Assembly (NCBI GenBank): GCA_007258455.2
Contig: VDFB02000003.1
Span: 39,356,248 to 39,420,247 of the forward strand
Direction: 5' to 3'
DNA: 64,000 nt
Source: Sequoia sempervirens
Lineage: Eukaryota; Streptophyta; Pinopsida; Cupressales; Cupressaceae
A program made the translations under genes and the position numbers. How positions within the stretch are numbered: the stretch's first letter is position 1; every line of letters begins with the position of its first letter. Positions 10,101 to 21,678 of the stretch are shown here, one piece after another. The notes beneath the pieces are model-generated. The model saw only the letters and a program-made list of their open reading frames with translations. It did not search any database and was not told the DNA's origin.

Positions 10101-11640
10101 CCCTGTACATATGACTTATCTTCCTTATCCATCACTTGTACACACCATTTGTAATAAGTGGTAGTCTTTCCCATAACTTGGAACGATTGACATTGAGTGC
10201 ATTTCATATCCCCCGTTTTATCCTATTCATAATCAATTGGTCTCATACTCGACTAGGGGCAAACACTTGACGTACATCATATTGGTTCTTACATTGGCTA
10301 TGTTAAAGATGTAAAACCATAGAAAAAAAAAAAAACACAAAATGACCTGAGAAAACACAAAAACATCAAAAAACTTCAAAAAGACAAAAAAAATCAAAAC
10401 ATGTCGAAAACCCAAAAATAGAGTTAGAGTTTGTCGCACTTGTCAGTCTTTGTCGTTTGTCGAACTATTGGATTTTTGATTTTATGGCTTGTTTATCTTA
10501 TCATTTCACTTGACTTTATGATGGGAATCCTGTTACTAGCTTTCTCAAGGATGTCCCATGAAGGATTTAGAGAAGCAACGATGTATCAAAATTCTATTTT
10601 CTTTGATTGTTGTATGTCAACTGTCATTTAAATCCGATTTTGGATCATGTTATTAGTTTCCTCAAGGATGTCCCATGAAGGATTTAGAGGAGCGATGATG
10701 TCTCATGACCTGTCTTTTATTTTATTTGTTGTTTGTGGTTTGTCTTGACAAAAAGACTGGGGCAATTGTGCCCTTAGTATGAGTTAATGACAATCCTTGT
10801 CTACGACTGTCTGTTGTTAGCAAGTGAATGACCTTGCACACCTTGATCTATGTTATATCATGTTGTTTTTATCCATTTGTATTAGTCTCTCCAAATGATG
10901 ATAAAGTGCAACACCTTTTGTGATACAGCAAAACATCGAAGATTGCTAATACTAACATCCATCTCATTTCTTTTATTATTTCTCAATCTTTCTTTCCGCA
11001 CTAACAATTCTTCTTTCTTGCATTATGACGGAGTCCTATGACACACAAAAATATAAATCATGCTGCATACACATTCATGTTAGAAAATATAATTTCCAAA
11101 TCATATATCATCAATCATACATACATCTTGCATTTGATATATAAAAACATATAGGCATTTATCATATCTAGGACATCATGGCATAATGGACATTCATCAT
11201 CATAGATTACATATCATAAGTATTACATGTACATAATAAATGTAAATACATACATCACATTACATATATATAGCAACACATGTAGAAAGCATTGTACATA
11301 TAACATCATATCATACATAACATCCATCGACATCATAGATATTAATACATACTTCATCACATAGAATCAACATCACTTCATAGGCTGCATAAACACATTA
11401 TAAAGAAGATAGGATCATCCATCACATAGGCTCATATACACATAACATGTATAAATAAATGACTGCATAATTAATAAATAGAACTGCATATCATGAGAAT
11501 CGCCGCCAAAATCATATACATATATATATATATATCCCTCAAAAGTGTCACATCACAATGTCATAATGTATCAATAAATATGGAAGCCCGCAGGCTATAT
11601 CATCATAATACAATGTCTTAGTACATATCAAGAAATGTCC
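10101..11640. other. Non-coding spacer between integrase and the antisense gene
   Basis: No protein is recognisable. An A-rich patch lies at 10320-10420. Two g-rich, polypurine-like phrases (actaggggcaaac at 10247, actggggcaattg at 10757) recall element 2 (27878 and 27900). The stretch 11040-11630 is very AT-rich with many cata/tatg words and (ta)n near 11516-11533. The antisense gene and pol converge here, so 3' ends for both are expected. I see no clear terminator. Confidence 0.5.
10530..10720 (+). repeat. Two-copy tandem duplication, period about 117 bp
   Basis: The phrase ctcaaggatgtcccatgaag starts at 10544 and again at 10661. The matching flanks are gttactagct/gttattagtt before and gatttagag after. 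No coding role is visible. Confidence 0.7.
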
Positions 11641-13555
11641 CTATCCCGAACTGCCACTGCTATCATGACTAGAGTGTGTGGATGAATGATGTCAATATCT
11701 TGATGACCTGTGGCTTGAATGGGGCTTGTTGTATGGACCAACTTTGCGTGGCTGCTCAACACCCTCTGTGCCAACTGTCCTAGTGTGGGTCCTCGTCTGG
11801 GACCTCTCACTGTGTGCCTGTGAAAAACTCGAGGCCCGTCTCTCTACAGGAACTGCTACCTCATACAAATCTCGGTAATAAGTAGCTATCTCCCTGGATC
11901 TGACTAACTCTCAAGCAAATGCCTCTACTGGCCCACTACAAAGAGCTCTAATCTCTGTAAACCTCTACTCGGTCTCCTATCTCCGAGCTATGGCCTGATC
12001 CTTGTCCATGAAGGCTTTGTCCCTCTCCATCTGTAACACATCTCGCTCGAACATCAAGACTCTAATCTACTCCTCCAAAGATGCAAGTTGGGCACGAAGT
12101 GTCGCAGTGTCAAGATCAATTGCCCGTGTATCATCATGTCTCACCCTCTCCACACCATCATCCTCATCCTCTAACTCCTTCAAAATCCTATCTCAATTCT
12201 CCCGCTCTTGATCATCCCCCTCCTCGTCATCATCCTGATAGGCACCAAGTAAGCCAAGGGCATCAATCTTTGCCTCATCTTTGCCTACCTCCTCTGCATG
12301 AACCTCTAGAAGGGCCTCCTCTACGGGATGCTCCTCATCTCTACCAATCTCAACATGCACCTCCTCCCCACCTCTGCCAATATCTGGCATGTGCACATCC
12401 TCCTCCTCCCGTCCCTCCTCATGGATAGGTGATAATCGTGGCCCTCGTCCCCTCCATCCATGCCTCCCTCTCCCACCACCTCACCGACCATCTCCATCAT
12501 CGCCTCGACCAGCTCCACCTATCTGACCTCTGCCTTTGCCATGCCTGCCGCGTGGTCCTGTCCCTCGCCGCTCTATCGACACATCCTGATCTGGGTCTTT
12601 AAGGGGTTTTGGCCTGTGAACGACCCACCACTGATCATACACCTTCATGGTACCTGGATCGGCCACACCATCTCTCCACCCCCACTACACTGCCTGCAAT
12701 GCATCAATATCTACCTCGGTCGTGACCACTAGTATCTCTGCACCCCATAATGGGATCTCTCACGAGGACCTCGCAAACTCTGCTCATCCTCTAAGCTCAT
12801 CTTGAACCTCTCCGAACTGCTGCAATACACAATCTGGCAAATGTCTCTCTATAATATGAACATGTGAAATAGTCTGCCCAATCAGGTACTGTGTCTAGCA
12901 GAAATAGGGCAAATGATCATCCTCATCTGACCACTCTGGACAACCCAAGTATGGTCTCCATGTGAACTGTACCATGGTATCAATGGCATGTCTGAAGTAT
13001 CTGGTATCTCCCATATGGTGTTGAGTATTAGCCCCCGCATAACGGAAGACATAAGGTGCTCCATGTTGCACATCAACCGTAATCGGTGGATGAAAGATGG
13101 AAATGTGTTCCCACACCCATACCATCAAGAGTGTGGTACCACAACTCATAGACTGTACCTCTGGAAAGGCTATATCATGCAAATGAAAATATAATATGCC
13201 GAGAAGACAAAGACCCCAAGCATACACCTCCTGACACTCTAACATACCAACCAACATCTCTCTGCATCCCATACAAAAACCATGACCTCGACGGTCAGGG
13301 AGGACTATACCACCTATAGACATCCTCCAAATTAATGGTCGCCTCTCTAGTAGGCAGGTGAAATGAAGAAGTCTCTGAGTGCCACCGTTCGCATAACGTT
13401 GTCAGTAGACCTCAGTTTTCCCGAATGATGGGCATGTCTTTCACATGGAGGATACCCAAATGCCATAAGAACTTTTTCTCTATACTTTGCAAACTATCTC
13501 GGAAGTGAAAATTCAACAATCTTGATTCTCGCTTATAAACAGGGTCCAAAACAAC
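11641..13555 (-). pseudogene. Antisense plant-mobile-domain (PMD, MAIN-like) gene of element 1, main exon
   Basis: Read on the minus strand from 13555. The PMD core starts with DMPIIREN, stop, GLLTTLCERWHSETSSF, then HLPTREATINLEDVYR. After a frame change it continues as LPDRRGHGF, TTLLMVWVWEHISIFHPP and FTWRPYLGCPEWSDED. A charged middle region rich in Arg/Gly/Asp/Glu follows (12666-12193), then a coiled-coil-like helix (MERDKAFMDKDQAI near 12000). The Ser/His-rich tail ends at a stop at 11641-11643. Known: the PMD occurs in Arabidopsis MAIN/MAIL proteins and in some Ty3/gypsy elements. Inferred: a captured gene with its own promoter, first exon at 14150-14214 and an intron between. Stops and frameshifts make it inactive now. 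Element 2 carries a homologue at the same place. Confidence 0.75.
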
Positions 13556-14149
13556 CTGCAATGGCATTATACATGCCTTATGTAAGAATCAATCACCTAT
13601 CCTAATGCAAAGTGACAGAATCAAATGTTATTCAAATGCATCATTATTTTTCAAATGTGTCATTCTTTTGCAAATGCGTCGCAGGAAACCAAATGCGTCA
13701 TTTTATTTTACAAATGCATCATAAAATGTCACATGCGTCATTTACATTACAACTGTGTGCAAAAATAAAAAATGCGTCTAAAAATCAAATGTGCCTCACG
13801 CATAACAATATCCTACTAAATGCAAATGCGTAAATAAAATATCAAATGCGTTGAAACATTTTCATGTGTTGAAAATAAAACAATTGTGGCTATGTTAAAT
13901 GCAAATGCATTGCTATTTCGCGAATGCGTAGAACTAAAAAACAAATGCGTTGAAATATAAAACACCTATGCTAAACAATATACGTGAATTTGCAAATGCG
14001 GTGATCCGCATGCACATGCGTTGATAACGAATTCAAATGCGAATTTCTAATAAAGTGACGCATGATGAAAATTGAAATTAAACGCATAAAAAAGTGCAAA
14101 AATCTAAAATTCAAAAGTTGAGATCTAGGTACATATTGGGGGGTCCGCG
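13556..14149 (-). other. Putative first intron of the antisense PMD gene, element 1
   Basis: On the minus strand a good 3' splice site (gccattgcag, then gtt) falls at 13556-13565. The downstream open frame starts there in phase 0. The frame before the DMP motif is 40 codons from this site, exactly as from the equivalent site in element 2. The donor is not certain; gtacc near 14131 is one candidate. The short-repeat array fills most of the interval. Confidence 0.45.
13590..14060. repeat. Degenerate short tandem repeat, core caaatgcgtc (plus strand)
   Basis: About twenty copies of caaatgcgt[ct] and close variants (caaatgcatc, acatgcgttg, gaatgcgtag) are spaced 18-27 bases, with AT-rich filler between. 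On the antisense transcript the core reads gacgcatttg. Spacers are not conserved, so this is not a CRISPR array or an ordinary satellite. Confidence 0.75.
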
Positions 14150-14214
14150 TCGGTCGGCTGCTTGAAGGTTCAGATCCTGTATGCTCGATGGTGGGTGTGC
14201 GGAATGGGAGACAT
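14150..14214 (-). pseudogene. Putative first exon of the antisense PMD gene, element 1
   Basis: A minus-strand ATG at 14214 opens MSPIPHTHHRAYRI then a stop. The DNA aligns with the minus-strand ATG at 31767 in element 2, which starts MVIPYCTHRFEQVRRHNYPA. Both follow a TATA-like box by about 80 bases. The donor end is approximate. The early stop suggests decay. Confidence 0.4.
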
Positions 14215-14292
14215 CTTCGCTGAGGGTGTAGAGCAAAAATCTCAAATTTCAAAGCTATGTGGGTAAAAATGAATGGGTTTTTACCCCATTTT

Positions 14293-14301
14293 CTATTTAT
14301 A
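14293..14301 (-). promoter_or_regulatory. TATA box of the antisense PMD gene, element 1
   Basis: On the minus strand the sequence reads tataaatag, about 80 bases upstream of the putative ATG at 14214. Element 2 has a TATA-like ttttaaaag at 31844-31854, a similar distance from its ATG. Confidence 0.5.
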
Positions 14302-14550
14302 CCTAGGGTTTTGGTGGCATTCCTTTCTACTCGCCGTGTCAACTTCCAACTTCAATCGACTCGTACCTGTCCTTAACATTTCCAACTTCAATTCCTTCAA
14401 CTCCACTACATTTTTGGCTATCCAATCGACTAATCAAGACTATTTCCAAATTTTTTTTACATTTTTCGAAAATTTGTCAATTTTCTTGAGGGGGCATACC
14501 TTCACCTATTTTACATTGGGGCATTATTGGCGCACTTTTTTATCGATTTT

Positions 14551-14585
14551 CTTTGACACAACGCCGAAATGACATTGTATCAAAG
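14551..14585 (+). other. Hairpin directly before the polypurine tract, element 1
   Basis: Ctttga (14551-14556) pairs with tcaaag (14580-14585), and acaa pairs with ttgt inside it. Element 2 has a longer hairpin of different sequence at the same place (32143-32177). Confidence 0.6.
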
Positions 14586-14594
14586 AGGGGAAAA
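14586..14594 (+). promoter_or_regulatory. Polypurine tract of element 1
   Basis: Aggggaaaa directly precedes the LTR start tgtagacact. Element 2 has aggcaaaa before cgtatacact. The tract would prime plus-strand DNA synthesis. Confidence 0.7.
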
Positions 14595-15269
14595 TGTAGA
14601 CACTGAAATCTGGTATAAGCCTGCGACTTCAATATTCTTCATAATTCATATTTCCATGGTCATGATTAAATAATGTCAATTATTTAATTATTCTCTAAAG
14701 TCTTCAACTCTTTATTTTAATTAATTCGCTTTAACTTTAATTCTTCTATTAATTAAATAATCTTAATTATTTAATTGATTCACATTTTCTTTATTCTATC
14801 TGATTAATTAAATAAACGCTTTGTATTTAATTATGTTACTAATTAACCTTATCCTTCTTGTCAAATTAAATAAATTATTATTTAATTTACCCTTTATCAT
14901 ATGTCAACTATAATTAAATAAATCTTTTATTTATTTAATTATTCATTTAATCCCTTTATCACTTAGTTAAATAAATCTTATTTATTTAATTATTCTTCAA
15001 ATGTCAAATCTTGAATTAAATGAATTATTTAATTCATAAATTCTATTTTAACGCATTCCTCTATATTTAGATAATTGAGCAAATTATATAATTATTCACT
15101 CTTACTCAAAGATCTATTTAATTCAGTCAGTTAAGTTTGGATTTAATGTATGAATGGATTTCACGTGTAATCTCTTTGTCATATTATTCAGTCATCTAGT
15201 TCTAACTTGTTTGTGTGTACATGCATATTAATTAAATATTTCTATTTAATTAATTAAATCTTGTGCGTA
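14595..15269 (+). repeat. 3' LTR of element 1, first part (U3)
   Basis: Starts with tgtagacactgaaatctggt after the polypurine tract. The rest is very AT-rich with many attaaata/atttaatt words. The LINE insertion at 15270 interrupts it. Confidence 0.7.
15252..15269 (+). repeat. Target-site duplication of the LINE, left copy
   Basis: Aattaaatcttgtgcgta. It matches 21707-21724 at 17 of 18 positions. Confidence 0.85.
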
Positions 15270-15866
15270 GAAGAATACCTAGTCAGGGTTGAATAGAGGT
15301 CGTGGAAAGAAATGAATTTAGTCTCCAGTGGATGGCTTGTGCGCTCTACAATCCGAGCTAGGGCGTTCATGCCCTAGCTCTGTTTTGATCTTCCCTGTGC
15401 TTGCGTTGTGGGGGGCGTTGCTAGTTTTAGAGGGGGGTTTGGATTTTTTTCTGGTTTCCTGCGTGTTGTTTTCCTCCTTTGGTAGTTGTGTGGAGAGTGT
15501 GGGGTGTGGCTACGATTGGTAGTCCGCCTTCTTCCTACCTGGAGTTTGATCGCTATCACCATGTGAGCGGGGTAGTTGGATGGGTTGCGTGTCGTGTAGG
15601 CTGTGAGGGTTGCAGGCCTTGGCTGTTGTGTGGGCAACGTGGGGTCCTTTGGCCTATGTGGGGTTGGCTGGTAGGAGCTCATTTGTTTGGGGTAGCGTGT
15701 AGAGGTCTTGTGCCTTGGGGTGTCACGACCTTGTAAGGCTGTGCTTTTGGTGTTTGGGAGTCAGTGTGGGGTGTGTGTGGGTGCTTGGTTGCCCTTGTGC
15801 TGAAGTCTTCTTTTATTCTTTACGTCTCGGGGCTTGCATGCCCACCTGGGATTAGTATTTGCCTCA
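15270..15866 (+). other. 5' UTR of the LINE
   Basis: Markedly richer in G and T than the AT-rich LTR around it. It contains the palindrome-like gctagggcg...cgccctagc type pairing near 15357-15380 (ctagggc with gccctag). It presumably holds the internal promoter. Short open frames here show no known protein. Confidence 0.5.
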
Positions 15867-17290
15867 ATGTCTCGTGGGGAATCATCTAGGGCTGGTACCA
15901 AGATGAGTTTCCACTTTGCATTTGGTTCAAAGCCTCTGGCACATAATGTAAAGATAATTGATAATAATTTATTTTCTTTGGAGCCGGATATGTATGGTTC
16001 GGGTTTGTCTAAGGGATCTCGGATTATGAAGATTAATGGGTGTCTAGAGAGGTGCAAGGAGAGGCCAAAATTGGTTATTCCGATGGAGATGCTTGTTGAT
16101 GATATCAAATACTATTCAAAGCACTCATTTTATTACAAGTTTATGGGTTTGAGAGTCTTACTACAATTTCTAGAATCCTGGGCTCAGAGGACATGGTTGC
16201 TGGAAGGAGAGATGGAGATTAGGCTCTTGGCGAACAACTACTTTATGGTGTCCTTTTATTGCATGGCTGATTAGAATAGGATTTTTGAAGGTGGTCCCTA
16301 TTTTTATAACTAGGTGGGTTTGTTTATAAAGCCGTGGCATGCAAGTTTCAACCCGACTAAGGAACTCTTGAATCGGGTTCCAATGTGGGTTCGTCTGTCG
16401 TGGTTTCCAGTTGAATGTTGGTGAGAGGATGTACTACAGTTGGTGGCTTCAATGCTCAGTAAGTTTGTTGGTTCATCACAGCAGACACAGTTCAAAAAGG
16501 TAATGACTTTTTCCTGTATATGTGTGTGGAAATTGATTTAAGCAAGCCATTGCCAGATTTTGTGGAAGTTAGTGCAGGTTCCTATACTTGGATTCAACAA
16601 CTGGACTATGAGACCCTTCCCTTTCGATGCCAATTTTGTCATGAGTATGGACACTTGCAGCGCACCTAGGGCTAAGCCTATGGAGCAACAACCTTCTATG
16701 CCTCACCACAACCCACCTAGGGTTGATAAGGGGAAGGAGACTATTCCGGGTGATGGAGCTGGTGAGGATGGATTTTCCCCTGTCAAGGCTCGTAATAGGA
16801 ATAGGGGGCAAAAAAGGACTTTCAAGGAAAGGTAGGATGATGACACTTTTAACAGGTTTGAGGTGTTGGATGATCTCAGTCAGCAGGAAGTGAACCTAGG
16901 TTTGATTAATTTGGATCAGGGGCCTTTGGGTGCTGGACAGGAAGGACCTCCTCTGGAGGCTATGCAAGTTTTGCAGGATGTGGGGGCTGGGCAGATGGAT
17001 ACTGATCAACCTTCGCTTGCTCAGGCAGGATCAGATGATATTGTTAGGGTAACGAAGTCTGAAAGCGGGGGGTCTCCTAGGTCCCTAAAGGAAGGTATGG
17101 GTGCGGGGAAGAGCTCTCTCTCTTCTCCTCATTTGGGTATTTAGAAAAAGGATCCAAAGAAAGGTGTGAGTGAGAAGTCCTCAAAGTTGGGTCGAAAGAA
17201 GGACTTGGAAAAGATAAAGATTGCTGGTGAGACTTTGGTGGAATTAGGGGCACTCAAGACCCTCGATTTTCATTTCTCTTACCCTTTGAA
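15867..17290 (+). pseudogene. LINE ORF1, DUF4283 and zinc knuckle (broken)
   Basis: ORF1 encodes the RNA-binding protein of the LINE particle. The likely start is MSRGESSRAGTKMSFHFAF at 15867. The DUF4283 part includes KINGCLERCKERPKL, EMEIRLLANNYFMVSF and EGGPYFYN, then stop, VGLFIKPWHASFNP and MWVRLS. A frame change near 16530 leads to VEVSAGSYTWIQQLDYE and the knuckle CQFCHEYGHLQRT, where the expected final Cys is a stop codon (16668-16670). A hydrophilic tail, open at 16863-17141, precedes ORF2. Several stops (16272, 16310, 16420) mean it cannot be expressed whole. Confidence 0.8.
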
Positions 17291-20200
17291 ATGATTGTTC
17301 TCTCATGGAATGTTAGGGGCTTGAACAATGGCCCTCGACAAAAAGTTGTCCAAGATTTGATTAAAAGTAAATCTCCTAATATTCTCTTTTTGCAGAAGAC
17401 TAAATTATCAATTGAGAGTATGTTGGGTATATTACCTAAGATGTGGAGAAATGGTGAGTGTCAGTGTATCAGGGCTTTTGGCTCTTCTGGGGGGGGTGGC
17501 TTGTTTATGGAACCCTCAGAAGATTAGCCCTATCTGGTGGATGTCCTCTAAATCTTCTATTTCCTTTGTGGCCTCTAGCTTTGAGATGGGAGAAAAGGTC
17601 TTCTTCTCGAATGTTTATGCTCCTAGTGAGCTTCAAGGTAAGCAACTTCTTTGGACCCATCTTCAATTTGTTTGAAGCTTGGTTCCTTATCACCCATAGA
17701 TTATGGCTAGAGATTTCAATGCCATTGTTGAGTTGTCGAAAAAATGGGGTGGAACAGCAAGGCTAGAGTCGTATGCTCTGTTACTTCAGGATAGCATCTC
17801 ATCCTTAAATCTTTTCAATATGAAACCTAGTAATGGGTGTTTCACATGGAACAATAGAAGGATTGGAGAGAACTGTGTTGCTGAGAGGCTAGACCGATTC
17901 TTAGTCTCTTGTTTTTGGGTTGGTGGTTTGTGGTCTTCTTGTTCTAGGATTATGGACTGGAGGGGTTCTGACCATTGGCCTATTATGCTTAGTATTGTTC
18001 TGGCTGGTATGACTAGGACTCCTTCATTTAAATTCTAGCTGATGTGGTTAAGGGATGCTACTTTTTAGACCATGTTACTGATTGGTGGAGGACCGATCGA
18101 CCTACTTTTGGTACGGCTATGTACACTTTTGCTAAGCTTCTTCAGTTTGTTAAGTATCAGCTTAAGAGGTGGAACCGCCAGTGTTTTGGTAACATCTTTC
18201 AGGATAAGGATGTGGCTCAGACTGAGCTGAATAAAATTACAAGGTTGATTCGGGAGAATGGGGTTATAGAGGAGCTTTTGAGAGAGGAGGCTAGGACTTT
18301 AAAAGTGGTTGAGGAATGCGAATTGCGGGAAGAGATCTATTGGAAGCAAAAGGCCAGAGTTGAATGGCTGCAAGCTAGAGATAAAAACACTGCCTTTTTC
18401 TTTAATTCGGTGAAGGGAAAGAGGCATGGTAATTCCATTTCTGTTATTGTGAATGATAGGGGGATCGCCTTACTTCTTTTCAAGAAATCTCAGCTGAGGC
18501 GTCACAATATTTTACTTCTTTATTTAGGAAGGAGCTGCTTGGTGGCTCTACTGAGGAATCTTAGGTTCTCTCGTGCATTCCCAAGTTAGTTTCTTGGGAG
18601 ATGAATGAGCAGTTGATGGGAGAGATCTCTCTTGAGGAGTTGGAAGGGATTGTGTTCCAGATGAAGAAAGGAAAAGCTCCTGGACCCGATGGTTTTTTGG
18701 TTGAATTTTTTCAGGAATTTTGGGATATCATAAAGGTGGACCTTCTTGCAGTTGTACAGGAATCCCAAAGGAATAAACAAATTTTGTGCGCTATGAATTC
18801 CACCTTCCTCACCCTTATCCCCAAATGTGAGGGGGCAGATGGGTTAACTCAGTTTTAGCCTATTTCTCTCTGCAATGTGATTTATAAAATTATCTTGAAA
18901 TTGATGGCTGAAAGGCTAAAGAAGTGGCTTAAAGTGTTGATTTCTAAGGAGCATAGTGGTTTTGTGGAGGGGCGCCAAATTCTTGATGGAGTTGTTATAG
19001 CTACGAAGACCATCCATTTGATGGATAAATCCCATGAGAAGGCTATGTTCATTAAGTTGGATATGGCTAAGGCTTATGACAGGGTTAGATGGTCTTTCCT
19101 GAGGAAGGTTCTGGTGGCTTTTGGATTTTGCGAAGAGTGGATTCAATGGGTCATGAGTTGTGTCACTTCTGTCTCTTTTTTGGTGCTGATAAATGGTAGC
19201 CACTCTGAGCTTTTTGATGCTTCTAGGGGTTTGTGTCAAGGGGATCCTCTTTCCCCATACCTATTTTTGCTTCTTGCTGAAGGTCTTGGCCACTTGATGA
19301 GAAGAAGGGTGGAGTTGGGAATCATTCAAGGTTGGTAGTGGGGGGAGGTTTTCCCCCGCAGTCTCACCTACAGTTTGTTGATGATACTGCTTTGATGGGG
19401 ATGGCTTCTATCAGGGAAGCTACTAATTTGTGGTAGGTATTGGATGTTTATCTTAAAGCTTTGGGGCAGTTGATTAATGAAGATAAATCCTCCATCTTCT
19501 TTTTCAATACCCTAGTTCCCATTCAGAGAAGGATTGCAGACATCTTGAGGTTTTAGATAGGGGCTCTCCCTTTGACTTATTTGGGTATTCCTATATCTGT
19601 TGGCAGACTTCCCAAAGGCTCTTGGCAGGGTATTATTGATAAATTTCAAGTGAAAGTTAATCATTGGACCCATAGATGGTTATCTTTTGTTGGAAGGGTT
19701 CAGCTTCTCAAGTCGGTGGTGCAAGCTCTCCCACCTTATAGATGCATGCTTCAGGTGGCTCCGATTGGTTTTCTTAAGGAGCTAGATTCTCTTGAAAGAC
19801 ATTTTTATATGCTGGAAGTTTGGCATCCTCCAAGTGGAGCCTTCTCAGATGGGATGTTGTGTGCAACCCCAAACAATATGGTGGTCTTGGTCTTCGACAA
19901 TCGGCTCTAACAGGGGTGGTTGTGGCTGCTAAGTTGTTTTGGAGATGGTGCATGGAGTAGGACCAAAGTTGGGCCAAGATATTATCTCAGAAGTATTTCC
20001 CAAGAATCCCTCGTTAGGATCTCCCTAGGTACCCTTTAGAGGGGAAGGGTTTGGTGATTTGGACTACTCTGTAGAAGGGTGCCAAGCTTATCAAGGATGG
20101 TTTATTTTGGATTTGTAGAGGAGGCTCTCATGCTCTTTTTTGGTCAGACTCTTGGGATAGCCAACCTCCACTTATCTCTCAGTTTCCCAACTTGGTTCCC

Positions 20201-21500
20201 TCGTGTTAGAGATTTCTTGCGTCTGGATGGGCTAGGGTGAGTGACTTCAAATCTCTCTCTTTTAGGGGTCAACTGGGGGTGGCTTGTTGGAAGGATCCCT
20301 CAGAATGGCTGGATTTTGGGTTGGAAGAAAGGAGCACTAAGCTTCATAACATCCTTTTCCAAAGGCGTTGTTGTTCTCTCTCGGGAGAGGATATCCTTGC
20401 GTGGATCCACAATCCTAAGGGGGTTTTTTTGTTGCCTTTGGCTATCAAGTTCTTTTGGCTCAAAGGTTGGATGGCGGGGAGGTTCATTGGTGGAAAAGGG
20501 TGTGGAACAAGCTCTCTTGGCCAAAATGCAACTACTTTGTCTAGACCTTGGCATGGAATAAGTGCTTAACCTGGGATAACATTCATAAGCATGGTTTTCA
20601 GGGGCCTTCTATGTGTGTTTTGTGTGGAAATGAGGAGGAGGATTCTTCACACCTATTTTTTCGGTGCCCCTTTGTTTCTCAGCTTTGGCATTTTTGGTGG
20701 GGAGTTTGGAAGTGGCCCTCTATTCATGCTTCTTCTCTAATTGAGTTTTGGGATAGTATGGGTAGGCCCCCCTCGATGGCTTCCTTTTTGCAGGATGCTT
20801 GGTATGTTGGTCCTACCTTTCTTCTTTAGAAAATTTGGTTGGAGAGGAATCGTAGGATATTCTGAGGGGAGAAGTTGATGATTCAGCAAGTGTGGTGGCA
20901 TCTGTTAGGAATGATTCAAGAATCGGTTGTCGCTAAAAGTGAGATGGTCTTTCCTCTGGAGAAAGGCAATGCTGAGTTGGTGGAAAGAATGGGTCTTCAA
21001 GAAATTCACTCTTCTTCTAGTGGTAACAGGCTCCATAGGCAGGGGAAGCAGAGAGTCCAGCAGGTGGGTAGGTGGATACCGCCTCTGAATGGAGTTTTGA
21101 AGATCAATATTGATGGCTCTTTTAGGGGTAATCCTAGGCTTGCTGGGATTGGGGGAATTGTAAGAGATTATGTGGGGTCGGTTATCTTTCTTTTTTCAGT
21201 ACATGAAGGAGCTCAGACAGTTAATTATATGGAAGGCCTGGAAATTCTTTATGCAGTTGAGAGGGCTCTATCTCTAGGATGGAGAAAGGTTATTTTTGAA
21301 GCAAATTCTCAGATTTTAATTAATTTTGTGAATGATCGAAAGGTGATTAATATTAATTGGTAGTTGGCGGTGGTGGTTCAGCGAATTCTTTAGGTTAGTT
21401 CTATGTTGGAGGTTGTGTCCTTTGTTCATATTCTGCGAGAGTGGAATCAAGTTGCTAACTACTTGGCCAAGTGGGCTTCTGAGCATGATGATGACTAGAA
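17291..21500 (+). pseudogene. LINE ORF2: endonuclease, reverse transcriptase, RNase H (broken)
   Basis: ORF2 nicks the target and copies the RNA there. The AP-endonuclease opens with LSWNVRGLNNGPRQK (17291), then DFNAIVELSKKWGG and SDHWPIML. The RT has KKGKAPGPDGF, FIKLDMAKAYDRVRWSF (first Asp), GLCQGDPLSPYLF and the catalytic FVDDTAL at 19374-19394. The Cys-His domain is CVLCGNEEEDSSHLFFRCPF (about 20608-20670). The RNase H reads LKINIDGSFRGNP, YMEGLEILYAVERAL, FEANSQILINF and REWNQVANYLAKWAS. The usual Asp of the third block (GDS) is Asn. At least eight stops or frameshifts are present, so the copy is dead. Confidence 0.9.
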
Positions 21501-21678
21501 GGTTGAGGATTGGAGACAAGTTTCTCCCGAGTTACGACAGGATTTGGATCGGTTACTTGAGGAAGACAAGAGTTTGTAGTCAGTTGATTGTTTCTGTTTA
21601 TGTGTTTGGTTGGTTGTCTCTGGTTGGTTCTGGGGCTATGGCTCTTGATCTTTTTTGTACTAATGTGTTCTGATTTCC

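Noticed and set aside
12081..12428. His/Pro-rich plus-strand open frame
   Set aside because: It is the complement of the acidic, Arg/Gly-rich part of the antisense PMD gene; low-complexity coding gives open frames on both strands.
13590..14060. Repeat array considered as a CRISPR array
   Set aside because: Repeats are about ten bases, degenerate, with irregular spacers, in a plant retrotransposon; none of the CRISPR features fit.
15328..15736. Open frames at the 5' end of the LINE
   Set aside because: GC-rich 5' UTR gives long chance frames on both strands; composition (Val/Gly/Trp-rich) and absence of family words argue against coding.
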